Shown here: positions 33,682 through 46,430 of the stretch, piece after piece | Layout: the number at the start of each line of letters is the position of its first letter | How positions within the stretch are numbered: the stretch's first letter is position 1 | NCBI GenBank assembly: GCA_025024175.1 | Contig: QCXZ01000041.1 | Location: 52,323,786 to 52,387,785 of the forward strand | Reading direction: 5' to 3' | DNA: 64,000 nucleotides | DNA from: Rhyzopertha dominica | Taxonomy: Eukaryota; Arthropoda; Insecta; Coleoptera; Bostrichidae | The notes under the pieces: model-generated | What the model was told of the DNA's origin: nothing | Seen by the model: only the letters and a program-made list of their open reading frames with translations | Database searches by the model: none | Position numbers and translations under genes: made by a program

Positions 33682-34609
33682 GTATCACAATCATATTAGT
33701 AATTTAAATTCCTAGTAGGATACGTAGCGTTCTCAAACAACAAACAGTGTGCTTTCCACCCATCCCATCAGATAGACAATGCTTAGCAGGTATAAAAATG
33801 TCGAAATTAACCTAGTATATCCTTGACTCGGCATGTTTTTAGTTAAGGTGGGCATTTTTTACTGCCGCGGACGAAAATGAATCAAGATTTTCGTGACGGT
33901 ATGAAACACTAGATCAGAGATAGAACAGACGGTCTTCTACCGGAAATACGTGTGTAAGACAACCTCAAGCAAAGTGCGCCATGTGCTTCCACGAGTTGAA
34001 ATCATCTTTTCCTGGGAAATTCTGGAGGAAATGCCGAGGTTATGCAATGCGGCGCCGGAATAAGCAACGAGAACGACTAAAAAATTACACATTCCTGTGG
34101 TTTTGTAATTGTTTGAAGATTAATTAACGTGCCTAGAAAATGAAGTAATGCCCGAGGCTGAAAGCGTTTAACTTGTTAAAGTGTTTGCCAGGAACAGAGC
34201 AAAAATTTTAGATGAGAGGAAAAACATTTTTATACAACAGTTTGACTTTTCATTTTTGACGAGAAAAGGCAAACATAACTTCAAAATTTACTTTTCCGGG
34301 ATAGAAAATTTACTTGACTTGGACAAGCAGTTTTAAGTTACCATCCATGAAATGACAGCTAAATTTTATGCTGTCTTCTGAATTGTGTTGAACTTTAGTA
34401 TATAAAATATTCTTTGTGCGGGATGTAAATATATGTCTACGTATACTTGTTCTCAGTAGTCTTTGTGTTCTATTTAAACTTTTTCAATAAATTTTAATAT
34501 CACAGGAAAGTAGACTGCTATTGCTTTATAACTCCATTGTGAATTTTATATCATGATTTAGTTTTTTCGAAACCTACTTAGCTTTAGCATACGGTGGGGC
34601 TAAATAACA
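33682..34609. other. Gene-free stretch
   Basis: No supported gene; AT-rich with short mixed blocks. Confidence 0.5.
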
Positions 34610-35416
34610 AAAGTATCACCTACAATAAGCCTAGAGGAAAACTTATTGATCCGAACATTCGTTCAATTATTATTCGTTTATATAAATCCGGCAGATCTAA
34701 TGCAGAAATTTGACAGTTATTTGGGTTGTCAATATACAGTGTTCGCAACGTAGCGCAGTTATTCAAATCAAGCAATAATGTCGAGCCTAAAAAGAGGTAT
34801 GTAAAAAAGTGCACTTACTGAGATTGGAGGGCATTAAAACTAAGCACACTTTGGAGTGATGCTGTAGGAAGACGTGTTTCAAGATCCATCGGTTGAAAAG
34901 GGCAAAAGAACANAGAACTTGGAGTCCTGAACAATGGAACAGTGTACATTGCAGAGACGGGTCTAGATTTGAAGTTTGTGTAGGCAAAAAAAATGAATTT
35001 ATCATCCAGATTGTCTGAAGAGAAAAGTTAAATTTCCAGCANCTATTATGGTGTGGGGTTCAATGTCTGCAAGAGGGGTAGGAAAATTACATTTCATTGA
35101 GGGCATTGTGAACACCGAAAAATATCTTAATATCTTAAGTGAATATTTGCTACCTACTAGGGACGAGTCACTGACGTCAGGAAATGATTTAGTTTTTCAA
35201 CAAGATTGCGCAGCATCTTTACAGTGGTTCACCGACAACAGTATTCCACTTTTAAAATGGCTATCCAGTAGTCCTGACCTTCCTCCTATAGAAACTCTTT
35301 GGCACATTATGAAAAAACAACAGGGCGTAACCCTTGCCAGGGCGATTCCCAAATTAATAATCATAAGTTCATACCACACGTTGATAAAAAGTAAAGGTGA
35401 TGTTACTCAATGGTAG
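34610..35416 (+). pseudogene. Tc1-like transposase remnant
   Basis: The plus strand gives a degraded N-terminal helix-turn-helix (IIIRLYKSGRSNAEI, LFGLSIYSVRNV). It is followed by an open frame at 35048-35416 with MVWGSMSARGVGKLHFIEG, DLVFQQDCAAS (second catalytic Asp in the QQD block), FTDNSIPLLKWLSSSPDLPP and IETLWHIMKK, the last carrying the catalytic Glu. The block order and spacing are those of Tc1 (DDE) transposases. At least four stops or frameshifts and an N at 34912 and 35042 interrupt the first half. No terminal repeats were found. Confidence 0.75.
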
Positions 35417-35420
35417 CCTT

Positions 35421-36578
35421 TGAAGAAATAGATTAAGTCAGTTGTTTGTAACTCAGGTTTTGCTTCAACTTGGTAGTTAAGTAGAAATAAAATGTTTGAA
35501 TTAGACAAATGATTAAGTGGAAAATGTTTGAAAAGTTGTGGTGAAAAATAATTAATAGCATTACAACTCCTGTTCATTAAATACAAAACTTCAAAAAAAT
35601 TGGAACTGGGCCAATTCAAATGGGAAATGGGACCTTTACCGACCTTTCTCAGAAAAATGTGTAGGAGTTGTTCTTGAGCAGCTAAAAACTGCATTTAACT
35701 GCGTTTGTTTTTCTACTTCTTGGTTAAAGCCACCCTCTTCACTAATTGATTATTATACGCAATTATCGTCAATTATTCATGGTGGAAGATTGGTAAAAAA
35801 TTACTCAATTTTTTCGAGAATCATTGGGTACCATCGATGAATAATAGCCAACAACTAGTTAACATGCAAGAAAGAATACTTCCTTGCAGTGTCCATCTTC
35901 ACAAAACAAAACCACAACACGACTTTAGGATCTCGGCAATCCTCTTTTTCTCACGATGAGGCCCCTTATGGGCTAAAGATGCCAAAATATGGGTCCATAA
36001 AATGGGTTACGACCTCTCCTTTGCTCGGGGCAATGCGTGCAACAATTACTCAAGTGTTTTTTACGCGGGTTCCTTGATGTTTTGGCGCCAAACGCGCTAG
36101 TTCTGCAGGTCATGGATGGCTTGTCGAATTCTTTTGTGGAAGCAGTGGCCATGGCGGATCTGAATACTATCTTTTTAAGATGTTCGAACACGACGAGTTG
36201 ACCGGAAAATTCTAATGAAGATTCGGCGGGAATAAAAACACTGCAGATCCTTGAAAATTTACCTGTCTGCAGCGGATATAAGTGATTGCTTATGGTTGGG
36301 TGTAGAGAGTGCGGGTGGCCTACTTGTGAGGCCCCAAACCTGGAGCTTGGCATACAAAGAAAGGATCAAGGCCTACGAGACGGTGTTGCCCAAAGGACCA
36401 CTGCGTTCTAGAGACGGTTTCGCGATCTTTATAACAATGCTGGAGTTAATTAAAGATGATTAGCCATTAAAGAAACAGAAATAGAGAAAATGAGATAAAC
36501 AGAATTTATTTCCACACAACAAGTTCAGTTTTTGGATTGCATTTAAGCTTCTCAATTAATTGACTAAAGAACGAAGCT
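35421..36578. other. Gene-free stretch with GC-richer core
   Basis: No supported gene. A block at about 35970-36360 is GC-richer with overlapping open frames on both strands. The minus-strand frame has a protein-like stretch (FSGQLVVFEHLKKIVFRSAM) that I could not assign. Confidence 0.35.
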
Positions 36579-37772
36579 AACGTATGTAACATAAGTTTTG
36601 AGACAAATTTCTTAGCTAATTTTCATCATTTCCAAAACATTCAGCCTGGCAGTTGTTCGTGTAAGCCTTGCAATCATAAATATTAACAGATGTCATCGAA
36701 AAACTCTCGCGACATGGTGTATAAAATCGAAATCCAAAAAGTATCTAACATTTAGTTGGCCAATTGCAACCATATTTCAAGGACGAAATATTTCTCGTGC
36801 AACTATTTACCTAACAATTAAGGAATGTGACGAAGGAATACCTTGTCTAAACTTGCCAAAGAAGGAAGGCCTCGGTTTTTGTCTGATATCAGAGAACATA
36901 GATCGAGAGAAAGTGGAAAAGAAAAAGTTGGTGCATCTACACGAAGACTAGGAAGGCGCTATGGAGTTTCACACATGACTGTACATCGGAAAATTAAGAG
37001 AAGTAGAATGTTATTAAGAAAAAGAAGGAAATGTCCAAAACATACACCTGTGCAGTTGCAACGAATTCCACTAAAGCGTCAACACTTTGCAAATGACAGA
37101 ATCATTATTTTGGACGATGAAAAATATTGTACGTTATCAAACTCTGAGATAAAAGGGAATGATGGATTCTATACCGAGGATTTCCATGCTGCTCCGGGTA
37201 ATGTAAAATTTGAAAGAAAAGCCAAATTTGAATACAAAATTCTGGTGTGGGCGCCATTTCTTCTGCAGGCGCTTGGCAGCCATATATAGAACATGTTAGA
37301 GAAGAAGCCATCATTGCAGGTCATTATATACAAATATGTTTGCCTAAATTGTTAAGATTTATACACGATCATCACAATAATGATGAAATCATGTTCTGGA
37401 CAGACCTATGTCACTATGACAGGCAAACTAGAGATTGGTTGGAAACCAATAACATCCCATTTGTACCCAAAATAGATAATCCACTTAATTTTCCCCGGGC
37501 AGGCCCCATCAAAGAATTTTGGGCCTTATTAAGCAGAAAAGTATATGATAATGAAGAATAATTGAGAAGAATTTTCCAAAAGATTCGAGAAATTGATGTT
37601 GATATCATCCAATCGCTTATGAGGCACTTGTGAACAAAAATTGGGCCGCTAGCTGCATTATAAAACATTTTTATTGTTAAGAAACGATATTTATCGTTAA
37701 TCGTTTTTCATAGTTTAAGTAAATTTGAAATTATGAACAGATTTTTGTCTCAAAACTTATGTTGCATACGTT
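36579..37772 (+). mobile_element. Tc1/mariner-superfamily transposon with terminal inverted repeats
   Basis: The left end AACGTATGTAACATAAGTTT (36579) is repeated in reverse complement at 37740-37772 with one or two mismatches, defining a 1194-bp element. The transposase is on the plus strand. There is a helix-turn-helix (STRRLGRRYGVSHMTVHRKI) at about 36940-37000. DDEKYCTLSNSEIKGNDGFY carries the first Asp, and MFWTDLCHYDRQTRDWL the second. The block NIPFVPKIDNPLNFPRAGPI is followed by KEFWALLSRKVY, with the last acidic residue. Frame changes occur near 37280 and 37560. It is a different clade from the CAGGG-ended mariners in this window. Confidence 0.78.
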
Positions 37773-39174
37773 ACTCGAAAAGTTAGCTTTCTTTAAAACG
37801 GTGTCAGATGCAATCAGCATTCTTGTATAGTATTTCAGGGAATTTTTAGTTGCTTATTGGTCACATCCGGTACGCGGCGTCTGAGTTTAGATGGCGTTTG
37901 AAAATAATACTAGAACGATAAAGCACGATCACTGGAACACCACATGTTTGAATCGTAAACGAAATTTAAACAAGCCAAAACGATTAAAGTGGTACATTCA
38001 CAAGCAGAAAATAAGGTTGAATGGTGGTACGTAAATAATACTGACAGATTTGCAACTATGAAGTAAAATATAGAGGGTGTTCTATGACTAGATAGCCAAA
38101 CTGAAACCATAGATTCTAGTGACAATTCTAGGTCAATTGGAACAAAAATATCTATATCCAAATTTGCCACTAATCTAAATACGTTTCTTCAGTAAGTCAA
38201 ATGAGAAANTTCTGGACTTAGAAGTAGCCAGAATGTTGAGCTTTCACAACTTTCAAGGAGTAATTTGAAAAATTAATAAGAAATTAAAAGCTCCAATATT
38301 CATTACTCGTTCGATGTTTCCAAATTTTCAACAGTATATGGCTGCCTCAGATGAAAAATTGCAAACTGTCAAAATCCACGAGTAACTGACCTGTTTTATT
38401 CAATTTTTCGTTCGGTTTTTAGATATGAAATATGAATACATCTATTCAATGTCTTTACCCATAGCTAACTGTCTGTTTTAAAGTTAAATCCGTAAGATCA
38501 TCACCTTTTTTTTTAGTTGTTCCGTGGTGCCCTGTCGCAAAATAGTTCGGCAACACCGTAGCCGGTTCAGATGCCTTAAAAACGTGATAGTATGCGGCAC
38601 AGACCCGACAGGATAAACAATACCTATACCGTGTGGTCTGTACCCGGCCTATATATACCTACCTGTTCATATTAGTTTTAATTCTGCGTTTGTTCCCAGG
38701 CAATGCGAGAATTGCACCTACGTCTTTTGTTGCCGTGCAATAATTCATCGGTTACCGATTTTAATTGGATGAGCAACGGGCGTGTGCTTGGGATTATTAT
38801 TTTTGCTCGGGGTGGGATGTTTGGTACAAGTTTCTTCAGATGGTTCACCTACGGTTGCGATTCAGGTGTTACCGGCGATGGTGAAGGGTCCAGAAAAAAA
38901 TTTTGCTTCTCCACGTTTATCATTTCCATGTCACTGACCCTTCTAGGGGCTAAATCTGCATTCATTATTTTTATTTAGCTGACTGAAACACAGCTTTTGC
39001 AAACAGAGGTGTGGTTTTGACGAAACGGGGCACTACTAAGCATTAGGTACCATTTTTCCTCGACTGGTGATAATTTTCGTCTGGTTTGATCAATTTTTTG
39101 CGAATCGTATACCCAAAAAGTATTTTTTTAGATGTACATTACAGAAAACGCTCAAAAAGATTCCCATTTACTTC
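37773..39174. other. Gene-free stretch with a GC-richer block
   Basis: No supported gene. The block at about 38515-38960 is more complex and GC-richer, including ATAATTCATCGGTTACCG and TATATATACC. It may be regulatory, but nothing proves it. Confidence 0.35.
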
Positions 39175-39734
39175 CTGTCAGTAATGCAGCCTTGAGTTCT
39201 TTGTAGCATATTTAGAAGTAAGTTCTGAATTCCTGCCCTGATTCGTCCTTTTTATTCTTCTGCATTATGTGGTCGATCAGCATAAATACAATTTTTCAGA
39301 TACCCCCGGAACAAAAAATCAAGCGGCGTCAAATCAAGGGAACGTGCTGGGCATTCTATCGCTCCGCGCCTATACCAGTCCATCTATCTGGAAATATGGC
39401 ATTCAAATATCCACGAACGTTGACGCGCAAGAGCTGTAAATGCTTGACCGCATTCAAATTTCCATGGATGAAAGAAGTGTGTGTGGATTTGTGTTCGATC
39501 TATATCTGCAATTATGTCTATTCACATTACTATTGAGGCAAAAAGTCGCTTCATCAGAAAACATAATCCAATTTAAAATGTTTATATCTTCATCTATCAT
39601 GTTCATTGCAGTTCTGCAAAATCTACCCTACGATCGAAATCATCTTCGCTCAGTTCTTGTAATAAGTGATTTTTGTACGCATGAAACTTTTTTTTTCAAA
39701 ATTTTCTGAATAAATCTTCAAGCTAATATGGTGA

Positions 39735-41122
39735 TTGCAAAAACAGATCAACTGAAGACCACATGTTTACAGTGAAAATAATACTGCAGGAGAAATGGAG
39801 GGAAGGCACTTAGAATACTGGTGATGGCCATAGATCTACAGAAAGCTTTTGATACGATAAACCATGAGGTAGTGCCACAAATCCTAAGGGACAAAGGGGT
39901 CATCAACAGAATAATAAAAGCTTGCCTACACGAAAATACTACAGTGCAGTGGTTCGGACAAACAACACCAACGAAACAGAAAAACAGAGGCGTGAAACAG
40001 GGATATCCAATATCCCCCCGTATTTTCAAAATCGTACTAGATGAAGCTCTCCAAAAAACCATAACTAGCATGGAAAACCTTAACAAGCGGGGGAATGAAA
40101 TAGCACTACCTATATCCTTGCATATGCAGATGACCTGCTAATAATCGCGAAGAACGAAAATGACTTGGCAGAATTCTTAGAAAATACAGAACACGAATCC
40201 ACAAAAATGGACTAACGATAAACTACACGAAAAGCAACATCATGCTAAGAGATCCTTCCAGCAGAACAATCCTAGAAACTGGCACAAAATACAAGATAGG
40301 GAACCGCATTTTGAGAACAACAAACAAAATGAAATATCTAGGTACGTACATAACCAGCCATCTTAGCCGCAGAGAGACGCACATAGAGTAACCAGGGCGA
40401 TATTACCATTTATAGAGAAACATAAACCACACTGAAAATTGATAAAGATTCTATACACATCAATCATTATGCCAGTCATGACGTATGGAGTAAAAAATGC
40501 CGCAACAACAAAGGCAAATAGGAAAAGCTTGAGAAAGGCAGAGAAAAGTATTGTACAACTTCTAGCTAAGGCAATAAATGAAAACGAGGAAAAATCAACA
40601 GCAGAACTCCTAAATGGCAGAACGATCATAAAGAGAAGAGAGACATACGTAATGAAATACTGGGGACACATCCAAAGGAGAGAAGTAGACCACATACTAA
40701 GAAAGGCCTGGGAGCTAAGCGGAGACAAACTAAAAAAAGGCAGACCGTGATATACATGGAAAACAACTATGGAAAGGATAATTCAGAAATCAGGGAAGAA
40801 TGAAGAACAATGGATAGAAATGGCAATAAACAAGAAATCAATCAACGAAGAATCCCTCAGGTTATACGACATACCAGAAACCAGTGACTCTGAAATGGAC
40901 CAATGATGCCAGCAACACCAAGAAAACATTCAAATAAAATGAATGTACCTATATAACCTTCCTGCTCCAATCCCTATATGTCCTTAACATGCGCTAGGCA
41001 GTCGCACTACTAGCAATCAGCACGTACCCCTCCAACCCAGCGTAGACGACTGGCCCGGCGGTATATCCGGGAGTGGCAGAAATGCTGACCGTACGCTGGT
41101 TCAATCAATCAATCAATCAATC
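39735..41122 (+). mobile_element. 5'-truncated non-LTR retrotransposon with (TCAA)n tail
   Basis: Bounded by the near-exact direct repeat AAATCTTC..GCTAATATGGTGA (39712-39734 and 41123-41144), a target-site duplication. The plus-strand RT reads MAIDLQKAFDTINHEVVPQI, RGVKQGYPISPRIFKIVLDE, ICICRxPANNREER at the decayed active site, then LYTSIIMPVMTYGVKNAATT, EEKSTAELLNGRTIIKR and YWGHIQRREVDHILRKAWEL. The VKQG-PISP-LF block and the C-terminal YWGHI-R block fit RTE-like LINEs rather than Jockey. It ends in six TCAA units at 41101-41124. Two or three frame breaks occur. Confidence 0.82.
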
Positions 41123-41124
41123 AA
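41101..41124. repeat. (TCAA)n LINE 3' tail
   Basis: Six tandem TCAA units, the 3' terminus of the inserted LINE; the last two bases overlap the target duplication. Confidence 0.8.
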
Positions 41125-41463
41125 ATCTTCTGCTAATATGGTGAGTGAGAGCACGCTGTTGTATGGATAAGATTCTCTTACACCACTAAAAGGACATTCA
41201 AGCTACTATCCTCACTCGTAGCAACCTTTGGAGGTCCTGGTTTTCGACGATTTTTAACACCGTTGCAATGTTTTAATAACTGTTGATCTGGCAATTCGTT
41301 CACGATCTTCATGAATTGCATTGTAGGGTGCAACTGCTTCCGAATAACTTCGCCTTCTATCTCCACAACCAATCATCAAAATTTCGATGCGATCATGTTC
41401 AGTTAACTGAGGCAGAATGAAATGGAAACACCTGGAGTTTTTGTTCTTACTTAGCAATAACAA

Positions 41464-44400
41464 ATATCGTTTCTATCCCGAAAGACCCAAGTTTGTTATC
41501 ACTCTTTTCTCAACTCAGAAGCAATAAATTGTACAAGTGTGATACATTTTCGAAATCAGGAAGAAATATTCTTTTCAATGATGTGCCTTTTGACCCCCTT
41601 GATATTAAAAAAACTTGCGCTCATATCTGGGAAACGAGAGCTGACCCTGTATACACAAATTCGAATTTTTATAGGCATGATACTGAAATGAGGATGCTTT
41701 TTTCAGAAAAATTAACAATTTTTTAAGTAATACATCAGCAACAACTGCAGATATCAATCGGAATGAGTGTATTACAGATGGATCCACGGATGGATACCGT
41801 CGAGATGTATTGAGCATGGGAACAAAATGCGAAAAAGCTCCTCAAACACAGTGTAGCCGTGTAAATATTCCTCTCGAGCCTTCCGAAAGCACCTTATTAA
41901 AAACCTCGTTAACCAAGCGATCCTTACTCCTTTTTCTCGCTAAATTCACAAAGTCCGCGAGTCTTTCATCTCTTAATGACTCCCATGCTCCTTCCCCGTC
42001 GACAATTAGTCAATATTTAACCGGTGGAGTCCGCATTGTCGGTGCCGGGGAGCGCAATTTGCCGTCCTGCCTTTTATTTTTCGACGGCGGGCAAAACAAT
42101 GAATGAAAATGCGGCGGCGTATCTATAAATTAATAATAAATCCTGTTTGGGCGAGACTGCGCCGCAGCATCTTCCTCATGACCGGCGGATTATCGCTAAA
42201 TGCATATTGAAGAATGCGTTGGGTAATTTATTGCTTGAATACGGCGCGCATTTTTGCGCTGCATACAGTGTTGCGCTCTTGAGATATGCCGTTGGTGGCT
42301 TTGTTGGGATGGCGAAGTCGATTTGCAAGGTCACAGATATGACGATGGGTGCGGGTTTACTAAGGGAAACGTTGTTATGTTTGGTTGGTTTCATTGCTGC
42401 TAACGATGTTCCTCATGGGGGACAACCACGAGTGATTTGCAACAGTCTCATCATGCTACTCATCTGACACTGACTTGAGGAATCCTAAACAAGAGGACAT
42501 TTTTGTCACCATTTGTTTTTAGAATGATAAGAACGATCCAAGACACGGTTCCATATGAGTATTTGAGATATGTCAGAATTAGAGGAAAACCATCCAGACC
42601 AGAAAGGAAAGCATATAATGCTTGATTTCATTATAATCTCCAAACTCTTCTAATTTCTGAATAACAGAGTCGGTGGTACGGCTGACAGTTATTGAGACAG
42701 GAAAAAGGCAGCTGACAAAGCAATAAGTAAATAACCCACATAATTCTAGTAGATCTAGTTCGATGTTTTATCAATTTATCAATTAGACGAACATTAAAAG
42801 ACAATATTATACCTTTCTATAAAATGATACCAATTCAGGAGCTCATGAATTCTGATGTGTGCACCTCTTTATTTCACGGTAAAAAAAATCAGGATCAAAA
42901 TCAACATTTTTGCATAGTACTGGAGTCTCCCAAGAATCTATCAATATCAAGAACGAGGGTAAACAGTACTTGCCTTAACTGGAAGGTGAAGCTAACGAAA
43001 AGCTAAGATCTAGATCTAAAAACAAGTCAAATAAGTATTTAACAAATTGGCTGTTTGAAACTGACTTTTATGAAGTTGTTGCAAAAGCTTCAGCTTCATT
43101 GTAACAGTAGTCATTGTGCTGTATCAACAGCTGTCTTCAATATTTCAGTCAATGTGCAAGATTCAGCTGAAAAAGTGGACTCATCAAATGAGAAATTTAA
43201 AGGACGGTCGACCATTCTATGAAAGCTAGTGACAAAAATCTTAAAGGTTGTTTAACATTTAGAACTTAGTTCTAGCAACTATCAAATGTCCCTAAATTGC
43301 TCTAAACAATTACTAAAATTTTACCCTCTCCAGCAAGTTCATGGTCTTCAATATTACCATATAAAATTATATAGGTATATAAACTTGACTTCCAGATTTT
43401 AAACATTGAACAGTCAAATATAATACAGTATTTCAAGAAAACTAAAACCAGTAGATAAAATAAAAAGTTAAGAATGTATTCCCTTTTAAATTTAAAATTT
43501 CGATAGCTCTAATTCGAATATTCCTGCTGCTGAAGTTTCATTCTCGATTACAGTAACATACAACATCAATGCATATAGTTCTGCTTAACAGTGCTTCACA
43601 GCGATTTCTCTTTACAATTAGGGAACGTTTTTTACTATAAATATTGAAAAGAAGTTGTTCATTTGGAGCTAATACTTGATTCAACTACTGAAGACTTATT
43701 TCTATTTTAAAAAGTTTGGCTTTTCGAGGAGGCTTGTTGCCAAAATATTTTGGTCTTTTTTACCTTTTTATTTGGGAGCCCGGTATAAAATCATCCAAAT
43801 TTCATTTACTAACGATCATAGGCACCAACATGTAAACGTATCGACAAATAGAGAAATCTTAACCCGCAACCATTATCATCAATGCCATCTGATTGCCTCA
43901 ACCTGTTCCGTAATCCTTCTGCATATGAAAGAAAGCCAGGGTTTACAGAAATACAAACGTTTTGGAATAAACAGCCAAAAGAATGCATACCGTTTTTCAA
44001 AAAAGACACAAATGGAAGACCAGAGCACACAACTTGAACACTGGTTGTAGTAAAAGAAAAGACAGATTTCTTTGTGCAGTTGCTTTTCAACTTCAGTTGA
44101 ATAAGCTTTCAGTACCTCTGAGCTAATATTTTACAGATTAAGAAAAGCAGAGGGGTTAAAATAAGAAGCAGATTTGTATTTTTGCTCAAGTCTTATAATG
44201 ATAACTAAAATTCAGTGTTATTTTTTCTTGTTTTTCAACTAAATTCGCTATGCACATATCCAAAGTGTATGACAATGAGAAAAATAGCTACCTAGTCGGC
44301 AACACACAAAAATGTTCGTTACGTAAGTAGAATTTTGGAGCAGGTGTACTCCATCTAACCGTCTGACCTTCCGATCTATCCCGGCAATTTTCCTGTTTAT

Positions 44401-45486
44401 TTATAGCTGCCAGCATATAGTAATTAGCAAATATTGTATGAGAAACGCCCCGAGACAAACTGACAAGGCCACGATCTTTCCGACAGTTTCGTCCATTTGA
44501 CACGTCGATTCATATTTTCGTCTGGTGCGCGTCTTGCTAACCCAGTGAATGAAAATTCGCTGCCCATAATCAATTCAGAAGTACTAGTGTTTTTTCGTGT
44601 GATGGGAATTTGAATTACGCGAACGAATCTTTCTTCGGCCGCCGCACGGTTTTGCCAGCAAGCTGGCGTTATGACGATTAGCATTTTGGGTATATTGTAC
44701 CATCAGGGTCGACTGGGTGATGGTCGTTAGTATGGGTGGTCATAAGCGGATACAGAAGCGCAGTCAGGCTGTCGAAATAATTCTGGATATAATACGTCAG
44801 AACTTGTTCTGATGGTTGGCCACAAAGGCATCGATACTTCCGCTAAATGATGTCTGTTAAACAGTGTATACAAAAATAGATAATTCCCAAGAAAATATAA
44901 CAATAGTGACGATTTCAAGACATAATTCCTCCCAAGGATTGTAGCCAGTCGTCTCATCATACCAAGTCTGATATCATGTGTAACATTAATCCATGTCAAG
45001 AAAATCCATCAAATCAATCGCCTACCACCGAAACAATTCAAAGCTCTGACCTGAAATATTTGAAATTTGGAATTGGAAATTAATAGTCTTTTGTTTGATT
45101 AGTCCTGCCCAACCAGCAGTGGCTCTGTTCGCAAAATGGATGGATAATTATTTATCTGGAATGGATACGCTATCTTTATCCGTCCATTAACTGCTTTAAC
45201 ATACCTTAATCGAGCAATCTATTTAGGCGTTAAGTGTGAAAACCAGTTTCACCCGATGTGGTCGGACTGCCTTTACCAGAGGCGTAGCAAAGGGGTTGCC
45301 ATCGGGGTTAGAATGGTGGCACGTTTGAAAAGCATATGGTTGAAATACTCAGTGATACAGGTTGTTCTTTTGGTGAAGAGAACGTTGATATCATCGGTTT
45401 CCATAATTTAATTGCATTTGTGAAACGTAATTCAGACGGGACTACCTACTAATGTAAGTAATTGTTTTAATACTCATTCCGCGGGC
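41464..45486. other. Gene-free region with GC-richer islands
   Basis: No supported gene. Islands at about 41840-42430 and 44300-44760 are GC-rich with homeodomain-like words (TAAATTAATAATAAATCC, CCATAATCAATTC) and ORFs on both strands without motifs. The sequence between them is AT-rich and featureless. Confidence 0.4.
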
Positions 45487-45725
45487 AATGTTCTTATTGC
45501 TTCAACTTTCCGGAACAAAGATGGGGTAATTCTGTTAGATTTCTTTGAACCATGTAGGACTGTCACGAGAGCTTATAATAGTGAGTTGATGCTAAGTGAA
45601 TTACGCGAAAGAATTGTGGAAAACTTGTCAAAAGTGTGCTCTACTTGCAATATAAGGTCCCCGTTCACAATTCGTTGATTGCACTGCCAAAATTATAACT
45701 TAAAGCCAAACCGTAGTAAATATAA
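45487..45725 (+). pseudogene. Mariner transposase fragment
   Basis: The plus strand reads NVLIASTFRNKDGVILLDFF, EPCRTVTRAYNSELMLSELR and ERI, then in another frame VPVHNSLIALPKL. These match the mariner block around DG-hh-DFLE-G-TV-S--Y---L--L+ and the HDNA-P-H region. The catalytic HD is lost and no terminal repeats are seen. Confidence 0.6.
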
Positions 45726-46129
45726 CCCCAACTCTTTGGAATTACCTACGCTACTGTACCTTTGCGCCGCGCTGTTAAACGCCAATTAATTGCATTATTG
45801 CAGAGCTAGTATTATAATTAAATTTCAAACAACCGGGTACATGCTGTAGCAGCGTTCCAGGGATCCGACGTTTGTAATGCGACAATTAATTCTGATATTA
45901 AAACGCTGGATGGACCCATCTTGGCGCGGGTACTTTCATGATGGTTTTATGGCAATGGGCGTCCCGTGGATTACACGGTAATTTCTTCATTTCGGTCGAA
46001 AGGGTAGAGAAAATATGCCTTGAGATGTATATCGAAGCTTCTGTGAAAGCCAGCTTTAAGCTGCGGTTTTGGAGTTACTAAATGTTACATGTGAGCAGAA
46101 GCCTTCACAAATTGTTAAAATATTAAAAT

Positions 46130-46430
46130 ACTTTTATACATAATCAGTTTACAATTGAAGTTTTATCCACATTTAAGAACTGAATAAAGTACCACTTTAC
46201 CCCCTAGTGGAATGATACAAAAATAGAATCTTAAATCAATCACAAGTCGATAAACGATCAAAAATTAATAACGACAATTCAACTTTAGTTAATTTCTATG
46301 ATTTTTGGGATGGCAGCGGCTGTCACAGCGGAATGTCAAATTATTTTTTTATAAAATCAGATAAAATTCCGGCGATTTTGGTTCCAGATAGCATGATATC
46401 CACTTAAGAAAATTAAACGATCGAGGTTAG
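46130..46430 (+). repeat. Dispersed repeat, copy 1
   Basis: Resembles 55670-56100 in the same orientation: shared words include ATTGAAGTTTTATCCACATT, ATAAAGTACCACTTTA, AATGTCAAATTATTTTTTTA and CCACTTAAGAAAATTAA. No coding capacity. The family is unknown. Confidence 0.65.

Larger units (their letters stand above)
39175..41463 (-). pseudogene. Mariner-type transposase split by a LINE insertion
   Basis: The minus strand has an N-terminal DUF4817-like region at 41440-41171 (LTEHDRIEILMIGCGDRRRS, TVIKTLQR, NRRKPGPPKVATSEDSSLNV). After the foreign block 41122-39735 the transposase resumes: KFHAYKNHLLQELSEDDFDR at about 39680, IMFSDEATFCLNSNVNRHNC (first Asp) at about 39560, then FPDRW, RRGAIECPARSLDLTPLDF (third Asp) and YLKNCIYADRPHN at about 39300. 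The HD-bearing middle is deleted. Frameshifts and stops are present throughout. The flanks rejoin at a duplicated target of 22-23 nt. Confidence 0.75.

Noticed and set aside
35973..36353. 126-codon minus-strand frame with a protein-like centre
   Set aside because: I could not assign it to any family, and it overlaps open frames on the other strand; it is mentioned only within the gap entry.
42147..42467. 106-codon plus-strand frame
   Set aside because: No motif; part of it is open on both strands in a GC-rich block.
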